Positions 45,083 to 57,321 are shown, numbered from the stretch's first letter. The stretch is 64,000 nucleotides of DNA from Streptomyces pactum (GCF_016031615.1 NZ_JACYXC010000001.1:5270001-5334000), one strand, 5' to 3'. Notes: generated from the sequence alone by a model not told the origin. Numbers and translations: made by a program.

Positions 45083-45736
45083 GGCGTCGCGTCCTTTCCC
45101 CGGGGCCCACGACGGACAGGCCAAAGTGTCCCGGATTGTCACCTGAGCCCGGCGGCGGCGCGGTGGCGGTACCCCCGTACGGAGTCGGTGGCGAGCGGTA
45201 CGGCGAGGGGCGCGGCCAGGGGCACGGAAGCGGGCCGGTCCCCGCGGGCGGCGGCGCGGCGAAACGTTCGTGGCGTCAGGTCGCCGCCACCCGGCCTTCG
45301 GGGGGCCCGGGTGTGGGCGGTGGGCCGGGGAGCGGCGGGACCGGAAGGGGTGAGGTCCCGGGGCGGCGGGGGTGCCGGACCGCCCGGGGCACCAGGACAG
45401 GGTCAGGGGCACCCGGAGGGGGCCAGGGCCCTGGTCGGGGTCGGGGGCACCAGGAGGGGATCGGGAGGCCGGTCCGGCCGGTGAGTGGGCCGGGGCGGTG
45501 GTACGTGCCGCTGCGTCCGGCCGGCCCCCGGTGTCCGGAGCCGGTCCGGCGCGGTGGCGGGGCCGGTCCGGCGCGGTGGTGGTCCGGCGTCCCCGGCCGG
45601 TCCGGCCGCGGAATACATCGGTGCGGCGGGGTGTCGGTGAGAACGATCACGGTGGCCCGGCCCGGCCACCACCGCTCAGGGCCCGGGCCCCGGCCCGGCG
45701 GTGTGCCCGCCACTCCCGAGTCGAGGAGACCAGCCG
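45083..45736. other. Divergent gap between maltokinase and alpha/beta hydrolase genes
   Basis: 654 bases, very GC-rich, with imperfect direct repeats (GGGGCACCAGGA, GTCAGGGGCACCCGG, GGTCCGGCGCGGTGG). No gene-like frame was accepted. It must contain the promoter of the maltokinase-glgB unit and of the hydrolase, but no clear hexamers were recognised. Confidence 0.4.
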
Positions 45737-46528
45737 ATGACGTACGCGACGACACCCGACGGGACCCGGATCGCCTACCAGCTCCGGGGCGAGGGGCCGG
45801 TGCTGGTGCTGCTGGCGGGCCAGGCCAACAACCACCACTGGTGGGACGCGGTCCGCGCCGATTTCCACCCCGCCCGCAGCACCCTCACCCTCGACTACCG
45901 CGGCACCGGCGACAGCGACAAGCCCGACACCCCCCACAGCACCGAACTCTTCGCCGAGGACGTCGTCGCCGTCCTCGACCACCTCGGCATCGACCGGGCC
46001 GACGTCTACGGCACCTCCATGGGGGGCCGGGTGGCCCAGCAACTCGCCGCCCGCCACCCGCACCGGGTCGGCGCCCTCGTCCTGGGGTGCACCTCACCCG
46101 GCGGCCCGCACGGCGTCGAACGCGGCGACGACGTCCGCCGGGCCCTGGCCGGGCCTCCGGAAGCCGCGCGGCAGGCCCTGCTGGAGCTGATGTACACCCC
46201 GCGCTGGCTCGCCGGCCACCCCGGCCCCCACCACACCCTGGGCGACCCCGGCATGCCGGCCCACTCCCGGCGCCGCCACCGCGCGGCGAGCGACCGGCAC
46301 GACGCCTGGGAGCTGCTGCCCCGCATCGGCGCACCCACCCTGGTCCTGCACGGCACCGACGACCGGCTCAACCCCACGGCCAACGCCGCGCTGCTCGCCG
46401 ACCGCATTCCCGGTGCCCGGCTCCACCTGATCCCCGGCGCGCGCCACGCCTACTTCGAGGAGGCCCGCGACCACGCCGGCCCCCTCGTCCTGGACTTCCT
46501 CACCACCGCCACCCCGCACCGGCCGTAG
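45737..46528 (+). CDS. Alpha/beta hydrolase inserted in the GlgE-pathway cluster
   Basis: A 263-residue alpha/beta hydrolase. The nucleophile is S97 in YGTSMGGRV, the acid is in GTDDRLNP and the base in GARHAYFEE, the classical triad order. The oxyanion strand reads VLVLLAGQANNHHWW, with AGQ in place of the common HG. ATG 45737 follows GGAGACC. It is oriented opposite to its neighbours and converges on treS with only 25 bases between stops. Substrate unknown; nothing suggests a role in glucan synthesis. Confidence 0.85.
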   Translation: MTYATTPDGTRIAYQLRGEGPVLVLLAGQANNHHWWDAVRADFHPARSTLTLDYRGTGDSDKPDTPHSTELFAEDVVAVLDHLGIDRADVYGTSMGGRVAQQLAARHPHRVGALVLGCTSPGGPHGVERGDDVRRALAGPPEAARQALLELMYTPRWLAGHPGPHHTLGDPGMPAHSRRRHRAASDRHDAWELLPRIGAPTLVLHGTDDRLNPTANAALLADRIPGARLHLIPGARHAYFEEARDHAGPLVLDFLTTATPHRP

Positions 46529-46553
46529 CGGTGCGGTCCGGGCCGCCCGTCCA

Positions 46554-48451
<1,898 letters not shown>

Positions 48452-48455
<4 letters not shown>

Positions 48456-50455
48456 GTGGTGGGTGACCCTCCGATCGGTGAGGACGGTCGCAGCGACAGC
48501 ACGTGCGCCGGAGCCGGCTCCCGGCCGGGGTCCAGCCGCACGTAGTTGTCCCTGCCCCAGTGGTAGGTCTCCCCGGTGAGCTCGTCGCGCACGGGGAAGG
48601 ACTCGTCCCAGTCCAGGCCGAGTTCTGGCATGTCCAACGACACCGTGGACTCCTGGGTGTGGTGCGGGTCCAGGTTGACCACGGTGAGCACGCAGTCCCC
48701 GCGGGGCCCGGACGCGCGCCGGGAGTAGACGATGACCGCGTCGTTGTCGGCGTGGTGGAAGTGCAGCCCGCGCAGCCGGCGGAGCGATGGGTGGCGCCGC
48801 CGCACCCGGTTCAGCAGGGTGATCAGCGGGGCGATGGTGCGGCCCTCCCGCTCCGCCGCCGCCCAGTCACGCGGCCGCAACTGGTACTTCTCCGAGTCGA
48901 GGTACTCCTCGCTCCCCGGCCGCAGCGGGGTGTTCTCGCACAGCTCGTACCCCGCGTACACGCCCCAGGAGGGGGAGAGGGTGGCGGCCAGTACGGCCCG
49001 CGCCTCGAACGCCGGGCGGCCGCCCTCCTGCAGCAGGGCGGGGAGGATGTCCGGCGTGTTGACGAAGAAGTTGGGCCGCATGTACGAGGCGGCCTCCCCG
49101 GTCAGTTCCCGCAGGTAGTCGGTGAGCTCCCGCTTGGTGTTACGCCAGGTGAAGTAGGTGTACGACTGCTGGAACCCGATCGCGGCGAGGGTGTGCATCA
49201 TGGCGGGCCGGGTGAACGCCTCGGCCAGGAAGATCACGTCCGGGTCGGTGCGGTTGATGTCGCCGATGACCTTCTCCCAGAACACCACCGGCTTGGTGTG
49301 CGGGTTGTCCACCCGGAAGATCCGCACCCCCCGGCCCATCCAGAACCGCAGCACCCGCTCGGTCTCCCGGACGATGCCGGGGAAGTCCGCGTCGAAGGCG
49401 AGGGGGTAGATGTCCTGGTACTTCTTCGGCGGGTTCTCGGCGTACGCGATCGAGCCGTCCGCCCGGTGGTGGAACCACTCCGGGTGGGCGGTGACCCAAG
49501 GGTGGTCCGGGGAGCACTGGAGCGCGAAGTCCAGTGCCACCTCCATCCGCAGCGCGCGGGCCCGGGCCACGAAGTGGTCGAAGTCCGCCAGGGTGCCCAG
49601 GTCCGGGTGGACCGCGTCGTGCCCGCCCGCCGCGGAACCGATCGCCCACGGCACCCCCACGTCGTGCGGCCCGGCGGTCAGCGCGTTGTTGGGACCCTTG
49701 CGGCAGGTGGTGCCGATGGGGTGGACCGGCGGCAGGTACACCACGTCGAAGCCCATCGCGGCGATGGCCGGCAGCCGCTCCGCGGCGGTCCGGAAGGTGC
49801 CGCTCACCGGCCGCCGGCCCTCCTCCACCACCGCCCCCTCCGAGCGGGGGAACAGCTCGTACCACGAGCCGAACAGCGCCCGCTCCCGCTCCACGCGCAG
49901 CGGCAGCGCGCGGGAGGCGGTGACCAGCTCGCGCAGCGGGTGCCGGTCCAGGGCCGCCACCACGTCCGGGGCGAGCGCCGCCGCCAGCCGCGCGGCCGCC
50001 GGCCGCCGCCCGTCGCGCAGCGCGTCCACGGCGCGCAGCACCGCCTCCCGGCCGTCGCTCTTGGGCACCCCGGCGGCGGCCCGCTCGTGGAGCCGGGCCC
50101 CCTCCTCCAGCACCAGGGCGGTGTCGGCACCGGCCGGGACCTTCACCCCGGCGTGCCGCCGCCAGGTGGCCACCGGGTCGCTCCACGCCTCCACGGTGTA
50201 GGTCCAGTGCCCCTCGGTGGTCGGCGTGACGTCCGCGCCCCACCGGTCGGTGCCGGGGACCAGCTCCCGCATCGGGGTCCACGGTCCGGACCGCCCCGAC
50301 GGGTCGCGGAGCACGACGTTGGCCCCGACCAGCTCATGGCCTTCGCGGAAGACGGTGGCGCTGACCTGGAAGGTCTCGCCCACCACCGCCTTGGCGGGGC
50401 GGCGTCCGCAGTCGATGAGCGGGCGGATGTCCAGGACGGGGATGCGTCCGATCAT
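48452..50455 (-). CDS. glgE: Alpha-1,4-glucan:maltose-1-phosphate maltosyltransferase GlgE
   Basis: Transfers maltosyl units from alpha-maltose 1-phosphate to the non-reducing end of alpha-1,4-glucans. A 667-residue GH13_3 enzyme. It begins with MIGRIPVLDIRPLIDCGRRP and a beta domain for dimerisation; catalytic residues are D383 in FRVDNPHTKP and E412 in IFLAEAFTRP, with the same 29-residue spacing as D394/E423 of the S. coelicolor enzyme. The start follows CAGGTGA. It heads the cluster glgE-treS-(hydrolase)-mak-glgB. The glycogen phosphorylase gene that adjoins glgE in S. coelicolor, as I recall, is not next to it here. Confidence 0.95.
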
Positions 50456-51045
50456 GGGATCACCTGACGGCGTCGCGGGTTTACGGTGGTTTGAAGGCGT
50501 TTGTCCTTTCTATCTGCTCGGCTGTCCGGGGCCGCCGCGGGCCTCACCGTCCGTGTCCGCGTTCACTCAGGTGGCCGGACCGGGTGGGCCGGCCGAGTTC
50601 CGGGCCATGCGGTGGCCGCCTGGCGGCGGGACGCGCCGGGGCGTGCGGTGGTCGCCTGGCGGCGAGGCCCCGCGGGGGTGGGCGGTGTCGCGGACGCGCG
50701 CCCGGCGTGTGGGGTGGGCCGTCCGGCCGGTGGGGCCCCCGCCGGGGTACGGCGGGGTGTTGCGGTGCCGGCCGGGGCGTGCGGTGTCCGCCGGCTGGTG
50801 GGTGAGTGGCGGGACGTGCCGGGGCGCGCGTACCGGCCCGGGGCATGGGTCGGGCCCGGCGCCTGCGGTGCCCGCCGGGCGGCGGGGCCCCGCCGAACCC
50901 CGCGGCACCGCTCGCCCCACGCACCCCGGCGGGGCCGGTGCGTGCGGTGCCGTGTCGGACGCCCGGACCGGCTCCGGGGCGCGCGGTGCCGGCCGAGGCG
51001 TGCGTACCGGCCCGGGGTGAGGGCGAGCCCCCGGGGGCCGGGCCG
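50456..51045. other. Intergenic region upstream of glgE
   Basis: 590 bases. The 80 bases next to glgE are less GC-rich (TTTGAAGGCGTTTGTCCTTTC) and should hold its promoter, though no clear pair of hexamers was found. The remainder (50600-51030) is a mosaic of imperfect direct repeats related to GCGGTGGTCGCCTGGCGGCG and GGTGCGTGCGGTGCCG. No credible gene. Confidence 0.4.
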
Positions 51046-52167
51046 TCAGGGCGTCTCGGCGCGGACCGCGTCCACCAGCAGCCGGGCGGTCCGGTTCCCC
51101 GGGGCGACCAGCCGGGTCCGGGTGAGGGCGAAGGACATGCCCCGGTCCCGGTCGGCGAAGGCGATGCTGCCCCCGCTGCCGTGGTGCCCGAAGCAGGTGA
51201 CCTCGCCCGCCGTCTCCGGCAGGCCGAGGAAGTAGCCGAGTCCCTTGGTGTAGTGGCCCAGCAGCATCCGGTCCCGTCCCGTCACGGCCGGCTCGGCGGC
51301 CCGCGCCGTCCACTCGGGGGAGAGCAGCCGCACCCCGTCCACCTCACCGATCAGCGCCGCGTACAGGCGGGCCGCCGCCCGCGCGGTGGTGGTCCCGCAG
51401 GCGGGCAGGTCGGCGACGAGGTACTCGGGCCGGTTGGCGAGGTCGGCGGTGGTCCACAGGCGTGGGTTGGGCACCACCAGCGCGCGGAACGGCGCGTCCG
51501 GCGGCAGGTCCGCCAGCCACGCCGCCCAGCCGCCCTCCACCAGCGGCGCGGTCCGGTCGGCGTGGGAGGCGGGCAGCCCGAAGAAGAGTTCGTCGGCGAT
51601 GCCGAGCGGCTCGGTGAGGTACCGGCGCAGCGCCTGTGAGGGGGTCAGCCCGGTGGCCCGGCGCACCGTCTCGCCCAGCAGCCAGCCGAAGGTCCAGCCG
51701 TGGTAACCGCTGGCGGTGCCCGGCTCCCACCGCGGCTCCAGACCGGCGACCACGGCGCACATGGTGTCCCAGTCGCACAGCTCGGCGCGGGTGAGGCGGT
51801 CCGGCAGGTGCGGCACCCCGGCGGTGTGGGTCAGCACCTGGCGTACGGTGATCCGCTCCTTGCCGTGCGCGGCGAACTCCGGCCACAGCTCGGCGATCGG
51901 GGTGTCGTGGTCCAGCAGTCCGCGCTCGGCCAGCACGTGGACCAGGGTGGCGGTGAACCCCTTGCCCACGGAGAAGCTGTGCACCAGGGTGTCCGGGCCG
52001 AACGGCCGGTCGTGGCCCGGGCCGACCGGTCCCGCGGCGGCCTCGACCACCGGCTCTCCGCCGAGGTGGACCGCCACCTGGAGCCCGTCCTCCGCGCCCG
52101 ACTCCACCAGCCGGGTCAGCAGCGCGCCGACCCGCTCCCGCATCCCGTCGCCCGTCCGGTGATCCAT
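51046..52167 (-). CDS. Beta-lactamase-family serine hydrolase
   Basis: A 373-residue protein of the class C beta-lactamase/EstB-like family. The nucleophile motif SVGK (S66 to K69) follows DTLVHSFS, and SGYHGWTFGWLLGE supplies the catalytic tyrosine of the YxN-type motif, with Gly in place of the usual Asn. The third motif is probably in GHHGSGGSIAF. No signal peptide is visible, so it is probably cytoplasmic, an esterase or peptidase rather than an antibiotic-resistance enzyme. I chose ATG 52167 (MDHRTGDGMRER); an in-frame ATG upstream gives Arg/Gly-rich sequence. Confidence 0.85.
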   Translation of the reverse strand: MDHRTGDGMRERVGALLTRLVESGAEDGLQVAVHLGGEPVVEAAAGPVGPGHDRPFGPDTLVHSFSVGKGFTATLVHVLAERGLLDHDTPIAELWPEFAAHGKERITVRQVLTHTAGVPHLPDRLTRAELCDWDTMCAVVAGLEPRWEPGTASGYHGWTFGWLLGETVRRATGLTPSQALRRYLTEPLGIADELFFGLPASHADRTAPLVEGGWAAWLADLPPDAPFRALVVPNPRLWTTADLANRPEYLVADLPACGTTTARAAARLYAALIGEVDGVRLLSPEWTARAAEPAVTGRDRMLLGHYTKGLGYFLGLPETAGEVTCFGHHGSGGSIAFADRDRGMSFALTRTRLVAPGNRTARLLVDAVRAETP

Positions 52168-52455
52168 CCCGGCATCATGACCCGCCTCCCCGCCCGGCCC
52201 GCCGACCGACACGGCGGTGTCGGTGCGGCCCCGACCGGTGGAAAGAGGCGCCCGGCGCGACCGCCGTCCCACGGCCGGTACGGCGGGAGCGGGCGGCGAG
52301 CGGCGCCGGGGAGGACGGGATACGGCGGAGTGCGTGCGGGGGGGAGACGACCGGTGCCCGGGGCGCGGACGGTGAGGTCCGTGCCCCGGGCACCGGAGGT
52401 GGTACGCGCCGGCGTGGCGGGCGGCGGCTGCGGCGCCGCGGCCCGCCCGCCCGGG

Positions 52456-54132
52456 TCACTTCACGTTGATCGCGGCCCAGGCGTTGTTGACCGCCTTGTA
52501 CTCGGTGCTGTTCTCACCGTGCAGCGCCTTGGCCGCCTTCAGCGTCGCGGTGCGGGCCTGGGCGTAGTTGGTGGTGGACGTCATGTAGGACGTCAGCGCC
52601 TTGTACCAGATCTTCACCGCCTTGTCCCGGCCGATGCCCTTGACGGTCCGGCCGTCCACGGTCGGGCTGTTGTAGGTCACCCCGTTGATGACCTTCCGCC
52701 CGCTGCCCTCGGCGAGCAGGTAGAAGAAGTGGTTGGCCGGGCCCGACGTGAAGTGCGGGTCGTCGGCGCCGATGCCGCGCTTCCAGTAGTCGTAGGACAG
52801 GCCGTCCTTGGAGGGCTTGTCCATGTAGCGCAGCGGGGTGCCGTCGCCGTTGATGTCGATCTTCTCGCCGATGAGGTAGTCACCGACGTCCTTGGTGTTC
52901 TTGGCGTAGAACTCCACGGCGGAGCCGAAGATGTCCGAGGTGGCCTCGTTCAGGCCGCCGGACTCACCGCTGTAGTTGAGCCGGGCGGTGGCCGAGGTCA
53001 GCCCGTGGCTCATCTCGTGCGCGGCCACGTCCAGCGAGGTCAGCGGGTTGCGGTTGCCCTCGCCGTCGCCGTAGGTCATGCAGAAGCAGTCGTCGTCCCA
53101 GAAGGCGTTGACGTACTCGTTGCCGAAGTGCACCCGGGACGGGGCGGCCTTGCCGTTGTTCTTGATGCCGTTGCGGCCCAGGACCTTCTTGTAGTAGTCC
53201 CAGGTCTGCGCGGCGCCGTAGTGGGCGTCCACGGCGGCGGTCTGGCCGTTGGCCGGCGAGCCGTTGCCCCAGACGTTGTCGGCGTCGTAGTAACGCCACT
53301 TGGGCACGTCGAGGTAGTCCTCCTCGCTGCCCTTGTTCTTCAGGTTGTAGGTGACGTGGCCGCCCCGGGAGGCGTCCTTGAGGACGTAATGGCTGCCGCT
53401 CTTCTCGGTGGTCAGCGGCACCTTGCCGCTGTACTCGCTGTTCCCGGTGCCGGTGGCGTTGACCACCGCCTGGAACTCGTAGAGCTTCTTGCCGGTGTCG
53501 GCGTCGGTGATGACGTGCAGCCGGGACGGCGTGCCGTCCTCCTGGAAGCCGCCGACGACCGTCTCGTAGGCCAGCACCGGCTTGCCGGTGGCGGCCCAGA
53601 TCACCTTGCGCGGCGCCTTGTCGGCGTCGGCCTGCTCGCCGCCCGCGGCCTTGGCGGCGCGCAGCGCGGTCTTCTCGGCACCGGCCGCGGAGGCGGCGGC
53701 CACGGTGTCGGGGACCGTGATGGCCGCGGTGGTGGCCTTGGTGACGTCCTCGGTCCGGCCGTCCGCGGCGCGCTGCACGACCAGGTCGCCGCCGAGCACC
53801 GGAAGGCCGTCGTAGGTGCGCTCGTAGCGCGTGTGGGTGGTGCCGTCCGCGTCCTTGACGACGTCACGGACGACGAGCCGCTCCTTGGCGCCCAGCCGCA
53901 GCGACTTCGCGGTGGCGGCGGTACGGGCGTCGGCGGTGCGGATCAGCTCGGCGCGCTGCGAGGCGGAGAGCTTGACGGCGCCGGCGCCGGTCGGGGCGGC
54001 GGAGGCCGCGGGGGCCGCGCCGGCGGTGCCGGTGGCCGCGGCGGCGGCGATCAGCGCGGCCGTCACGGTCGCCGCGGAGGCGGCGAGGACGGTGCGGCGG
54101 TGTCTCGGACCGGATATGGAACCCGAAGGCAC
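52456..54132 (-). CDS. Secreted thermolysin-like M4 metalloprotease
   Basis: A 558-residue extracellular neutral protease precursor. Signal peptide at 1-40 (ASAATVTAALIAAAAATGTA), an FTP/PepSY-type propeptide (YERTYDGLPVLGGDLVV), then the M4 domain with zinc ligands H372 and H376 in HEMSH (catalytic E373) and E396 in GGLNEATSD, the 19-residue spacing of thermolysin. FCMTYGDG and YNSPTVDGRTVKGIGRDKA are family signatures. GTG 54132 follows AGGGAG. It lacks the C-terminal domains found in its paralog next door (54682-56964), about 550 bases upstream. Confidence 0.93.
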   Translation of the reverse strand: MPSGSISGPRHRRTVLAASAATVTAALIAAAAATGTAGAAPAASAAPTGAGAVKLSASQRAELIRTADARTAATAKSLRLGAKERLVVRDVVKDADGTTHTRYERTYDGLPVLGGDLVVQRAADGRTEDVTKATTAAITVPDTVAAASAAGAEKTALRAAKAAGGEQADADKAPRKVIWAATGKPVLAYETVVGGFQEDGTPSRLHVITDADTGKKLYEFQAVVNATGTGNSEYSGKVPLTTEKSGSHYVLKDASRGGHVTYNLKNKGSEEDYLDVPKWRYYDADNVWGNGSPANGQTAAVDAHYGAAQTWDYYKKVLGRNGIKNNGKAAPSRVHFGNEYVNAFWDDDCFCMTYGDGEGNRNPLTSLDVAAHEMSHGLTSATARLNYSGESGGLNEATSDIFGSAVEFYAKNTKDVGDYLIGEKIDINGDGTPLRYMDKPSKDGLSYDYWKRGIGADDPHFTSGPANHFFYLLAEGSGRKVINGVTYNSPTVDGRTVKGIGRDKAVKIWYKALTSYMTSTTNYAQARTATLKAAKALHGENSTEYKAVNNAWAAINVK

Positions 54133-54681
54133 TCAGGACTCCCTGGCGTTGTGGGGAGTTGGGCGGCGGCGACGCGCCCCCAACGAAACAAAGGGTGCGG
54201 CTGGGCCGCATGAGGCCAGACACTGCCATCAAACACACGTTCATGTCACGGGCGATATTTTCGAATCGGCCGGGATCGTCTGGTAAAGAGACCCTCAAAT
54301 CCGCGAAAAGCCGACGAGCGACGCCCGGAAGGGAACATTCCAGGCATCGCTCGCGGTACCCCGGGCTCCGGCTGCCACCCGGCTGCCACCCGGCTGCCAC
54401 CCGGCTGCCACCCGGCTGCCACCCGGCTGCCACCCGGCTGCCACCCGGCGGTCACCGCCCGCGCGGACGTGGCCCCTCGGCGCGGACGTGGCCCGCCCGG
54501 CGCCGGGTGCGGGACCCGGCGCCGGGCGCGACCCGGTGCCGGGGCGGCGGCCGGAAACGCGTGCAGACGCCGCCCGTGGTCCGGCGGTCCGGGGGTGTTC
54601 CCTCCGGACGGCCGGTACCTCACCGCGGGCGGCGCCTGGTATGCGGAGGTCAGCCGGGTGGCCGACGCTTCCGGTGGTGCG
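54133..54681. other. Intergenic region between the two metalloprotease genes
   Basis: 549 bases. The part 54210-54300 is relatively AT-rich (CAAACACACGTTCATGTCACG, GATATTTTCGAATCGG, split here) and likely holds the promoter of the first protease. The part 54370-54446 is an 11-base tandem repeat. No gene. Confidence 0.4.
54370..54446. repeat. 11-base perfect tandem repeat, seven copies
   Basis: GGCTGCCACCC is repeated seven times without a change, followed by a degenerate eighth copy. It lies about 240 bases upstream of one metalloprotease gene and downstream of the other. An 11-base period is close to one helical turn, so all copies face the same side of the DNA. Confidence 0.9.
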
Positions 54682-56964
54682 TCAGAAGGTCAGCTTCCAG
54701 CTGTTGATGTAGCCGGAGTCGGTCGTGTAGATGTCCTGGACCCGCAGCTTCCAGGTGCCGGACGCGGCCTCCGCGGAGGCGTTGACGGTGTACGTGGTGC
54801 GCACGTTGTCCGCCGAGTCCGAGGCGCTGGAGTTCTTCAGCCGGTAGCTGGTCCCGTCCGGCGCGACCAGGTCGATCACCAGGTCACCCCGGTAGGTGTG
54901 CACGATGTCCACGCCCACCTGGAGGTTGCTGGGGGCGTTGCCCGCCCGGCTGACGGTGATCGGCGAGGTGACCGCCGCTCCGCCGTCGGGGATCTGGACG
55001 TCGGTGGTGTTCTCGAAGACGTTGCCGCCGCTGGTGTTGACCGTCCAGCGGAACGACGCGGTGCTGGTGCGGCCCGCCGAGTCGGTCACCGTGACCGTCA
55101 CGTCGCTGGTGCCGGTGGTGGTCGGGGTGCCGGAGACCAGGCCGGTCGAGGAGTTGATCGTCAGGCCGGCCGGCAGCCCGGTGGCCGAGTAGCTCAGCGC
55201 GCCGGGGTTGCTGCTGGTGGCCTGGATCTGGAGGCTCACCGCCTGGTTCACGATGCTGGTCTGGTCACCGGGCGGGGTCACCGTCACCCCGTCGGCGATC
55301 CGGGAGCCGACGTTCACCCCGGCCCAGGCGTTGGCCACGTTGTTGTACGTGGCGCTGCCCACGCCGAACAGCTCGCCCGCCGCCCACAGCGTGGCGTCAC
55401 GGGCGCCCGCGTAGTTGGTGTTGGACGTCATCTTCTGGGTGAGCGCCTTGAACCAGATCTTCTCGGCGTTGGCCCGGCCGATGCCGGTGACCGGCAGCCC
55501 GTCGGAGGTGGGGCTGTTGTAGGTCACCCCGTTGATGACCTTCTGGCCGCTGCCCTCGGAGGCGAGGTAGAACCAGTGGTTCGCCACGCCCGAGGAGTAG
55601 TGGACGTCGATGCCGCCGATGCCGGAGTACCAGCTGTCCTTGGACGAGCCGTCCTTGGAGGGCTTGTCCATGTAGCGCAGCGGCGTGCCGTCGCCGTTGA
55701 TGTCGATCTTCTCGCCGATGAGGTAGTCGCCGACGTCCTGGCTGTTGCCGGCGTTGAACTCCACCGCGGCGGCGAAGATGTCGGAGGTCGCCTCGTTGAG
55801 GCCGCCGGACTCGCCGCTGTAGACCAGCTTGGCGGTGACCGAGGTGACGCCGTGCGTCATCTCGTGCGCGGCCACGTCGATCGAGGTGAGCGGCTTGGCG
55901 TTGCCCGAGCCGTCGCCGTAGGTCATGCAGAAGCAGGAGTCCTGCCAGAAGGCGTTGACGTAGTTGTTGCCGTAGTGGACGCGCGAGTACGCCCCCACGC
56001 CGTCGCCCCGGATGCCCGACCGGCCGTGCACGTTCTTGTAGTAGTCCCAGGTCAGCGCGGCGCCGTAGTGGGCGTCCACACCGGCGGTCTGGGCGTTGGA
56101 GGAGGTGCCGTCGCCCCACACGTCGTCCGCGTCGGTGAACAGCGTGCCGGTGCCGGAGGTGCCCCGGTTGAGGTTGTACGTCTTGTGGCTGCCCCGGTTG
56201 GTGTCGGTCAGCGAGTACGAACCGGAGCTGCCCGCGGTGCCGAGGGTGACCTGGCCGCTGTACTGGCTGTTGCCGGTGCCGGTGTGCACGGCCTGGTACT
56301 CGAAGAGCTTCTCACCGGTGGTGGCGTCGGTGATCACGTGCAGCTCGTTGGGGGTGCCGTCGTGCTGGAGCCCGCCGACGACGGTCTCCCAGGCGAGGGT
56401 CGGGGTGCCCTCGGCCGCCCAGATCACCTTCCGCGGCGCCCGCTCGGCCGCGGTCTTCTTCGAGCCCTCCGCCGCGGCGGCCTTCAGCGCGGCCCGCTCG
56501 GCGGTCTCCGGGGTGACGGCGGCGGTGGTGGAGGACACCTTCAGCCGGGTCTTCGTCGCCTTGGCCACGGTCTCGACCGAGCCGCCGGGCGTCTCCTGGA
56601 CGATCAGGTCGCCGCCGAGCACCGGGAGCCCGTCGTAGGTCCGCTCGTAGCGGGTGTGCGTGGTGCCGTCGGCGTCCCGGGTGACGTCCCGGACGACCAG
56701 CTTCTCCTTGGCCCCGAGCTGCAGCGTCCGGGCGGTCTCGGCCTTGGTGGCGTTGGCCTGGCGGAGCAGTTCGGCGCGCTCCGCGGGGCTGAGCTTGACC
56801 GGCAGCGCGCCGGTCCTGGCCTTGGCGACGACCGTACCGGGGGCCGACGACGGCCCGTCCGGACGGGCGGTGGCGGAACCTGTCTGCAGGCCGACGGCGA
56901 GCATGGCCGTCACGGCGACCAGCGCGCCGGTCGCGACGGTACGCCGATGGGGGGTGGGTCTCAC
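54682..56964 (-). CDS. Secreted M4 metalloprotease with Ig-like and P-proprotein domains
   Basis: A 760-residue paralog of the neighbouring protease. Signal peptide (VATGALVAVTAMLAVGLQT), FTP-type propeptide, M4 domain with HEMTH (H367, E368, H371) and GGLNEATSD, then two extra domains: a putative Ig-like (He_PIG) repeat at about 560-645 (ATGLPAGLTINSSTGLVSGT) and a P-proprotein-convertase domain at about 650-760 (VGVDIVHTYRGDLVIDLVAP to SGYINSWKLTF). The latter may assist folding or substrate binding. GTG 56964 is preceded by AAGGAGA. Identity with the paralog through the M4 domain is high, indicating duplication. Confidence 0.93.
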   Translation of the reverse strand: MRPTPHRRTVATGALVAVTAMLAVGLQTGSATARPDGPSSAPGTVVAKARTGALPVKLSPAERAELLRQANATKAETARTLQLGAKEKLVVRDVTRDADGTTHTRYERTYDGLPVLGGDLIVQETPGGSVETVAKATKTRLKVSSTTAAVTPETAERAALKAAAAEGSKKTAAERAPRKVIWAAEGTPTLAWETVVGGLQHDGTPNELHVITDATTGEKLFEYQAVHTGTGNSQYSGQVTLGTAGSSGSYSLTDTNRGSHKTYNLNRGTSGTGTLFTDADDVWGDGTSSNAQTAGVDAHYGAALTWDYYKNVHGRSGIRGDGVGAYSRVHYGNNYVNAFWQDSCFCMTYGDGSGNAKPLTSIDVAAHEMTHGVTSVTAKLVYSGESGGLNEATSDIFAAAVEFNAGNSQDVGDYLIGEKIDINGDGTPLRYMDKPSKDGSSKDSWYSGIGGIDVHYSSGVANHWFYLASEGSGQKVINGVTYNSPTSDGLPVTGIGRANAEKIWFKALTQKMTSNTNYAGARDATLWAAGELFGVGSATYNNVANAWAGVNVGSRIADGVTVTPPGDQTSIVNQAVSLQIQATSSNPGALSYSATGLPAGLTINSSTGLVSGTPTTTGTSDVTVTVTDSAGRTSTASFRWTVNTSGGNVFENTTDVQIPDGGAAVTSPITVSRAGNAPSNLQVGVDIVHTYRGDLVIDLVAPDGTSYRLKNSSASDSADNVRTTYTVNASAEAASGTWKLRVQDIYTTDSGYINSWKLTF

Positions 56965-57237
56965 ACTGTCTCCTTCTGCGGGGCCGCGCGGGTCACACGG
57001 CGACCGGGTCGACCGGGCGGTCGGTTCACCGTCCGGGCACAGCGAGGCAGAGCACGGTGCGGCTCGGGCACGGTGGCCCGAGGCGGGGGGAGGGGCGCGG
57101 TACCGGGTGGCACCGGCGTGGGAGAGCCTCCCGGAAGCCGGCGGACTGCGTGTGTGGGGGTGCCGCTTCCCGGTTGCCGGAAGCGTGCCACCAGTGCCAT
57201 GTACGTGTCAGGACTGCGACCGGAAGTTGGCTGGAAT

Positions 57238-57255
57238 ATGTCCGTTGATGGACAT
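57238..57255. promoter_or_regulatory. Inverted repeat ATGTCC-GTTGAT-GGACAT
   Basis: Perfect 6-base arms with a 6-base centre, in the 369-base gap between the divergent metalloprotease and DinB-like genes, 78 bases before the latter. The surrounding sequence (57205-57275) is less GC-rich than average and looks like a regulatory region. Nothing else stands out in the gap. Confidence 0.45.
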
Positions 57256-57321
57256 GCCGTGTTCGTATTGCGGAGCCGTGGAATCTGCCGGCGGCCGGGC
57301 CCGCGCCGGTGGTGGCGCCCG

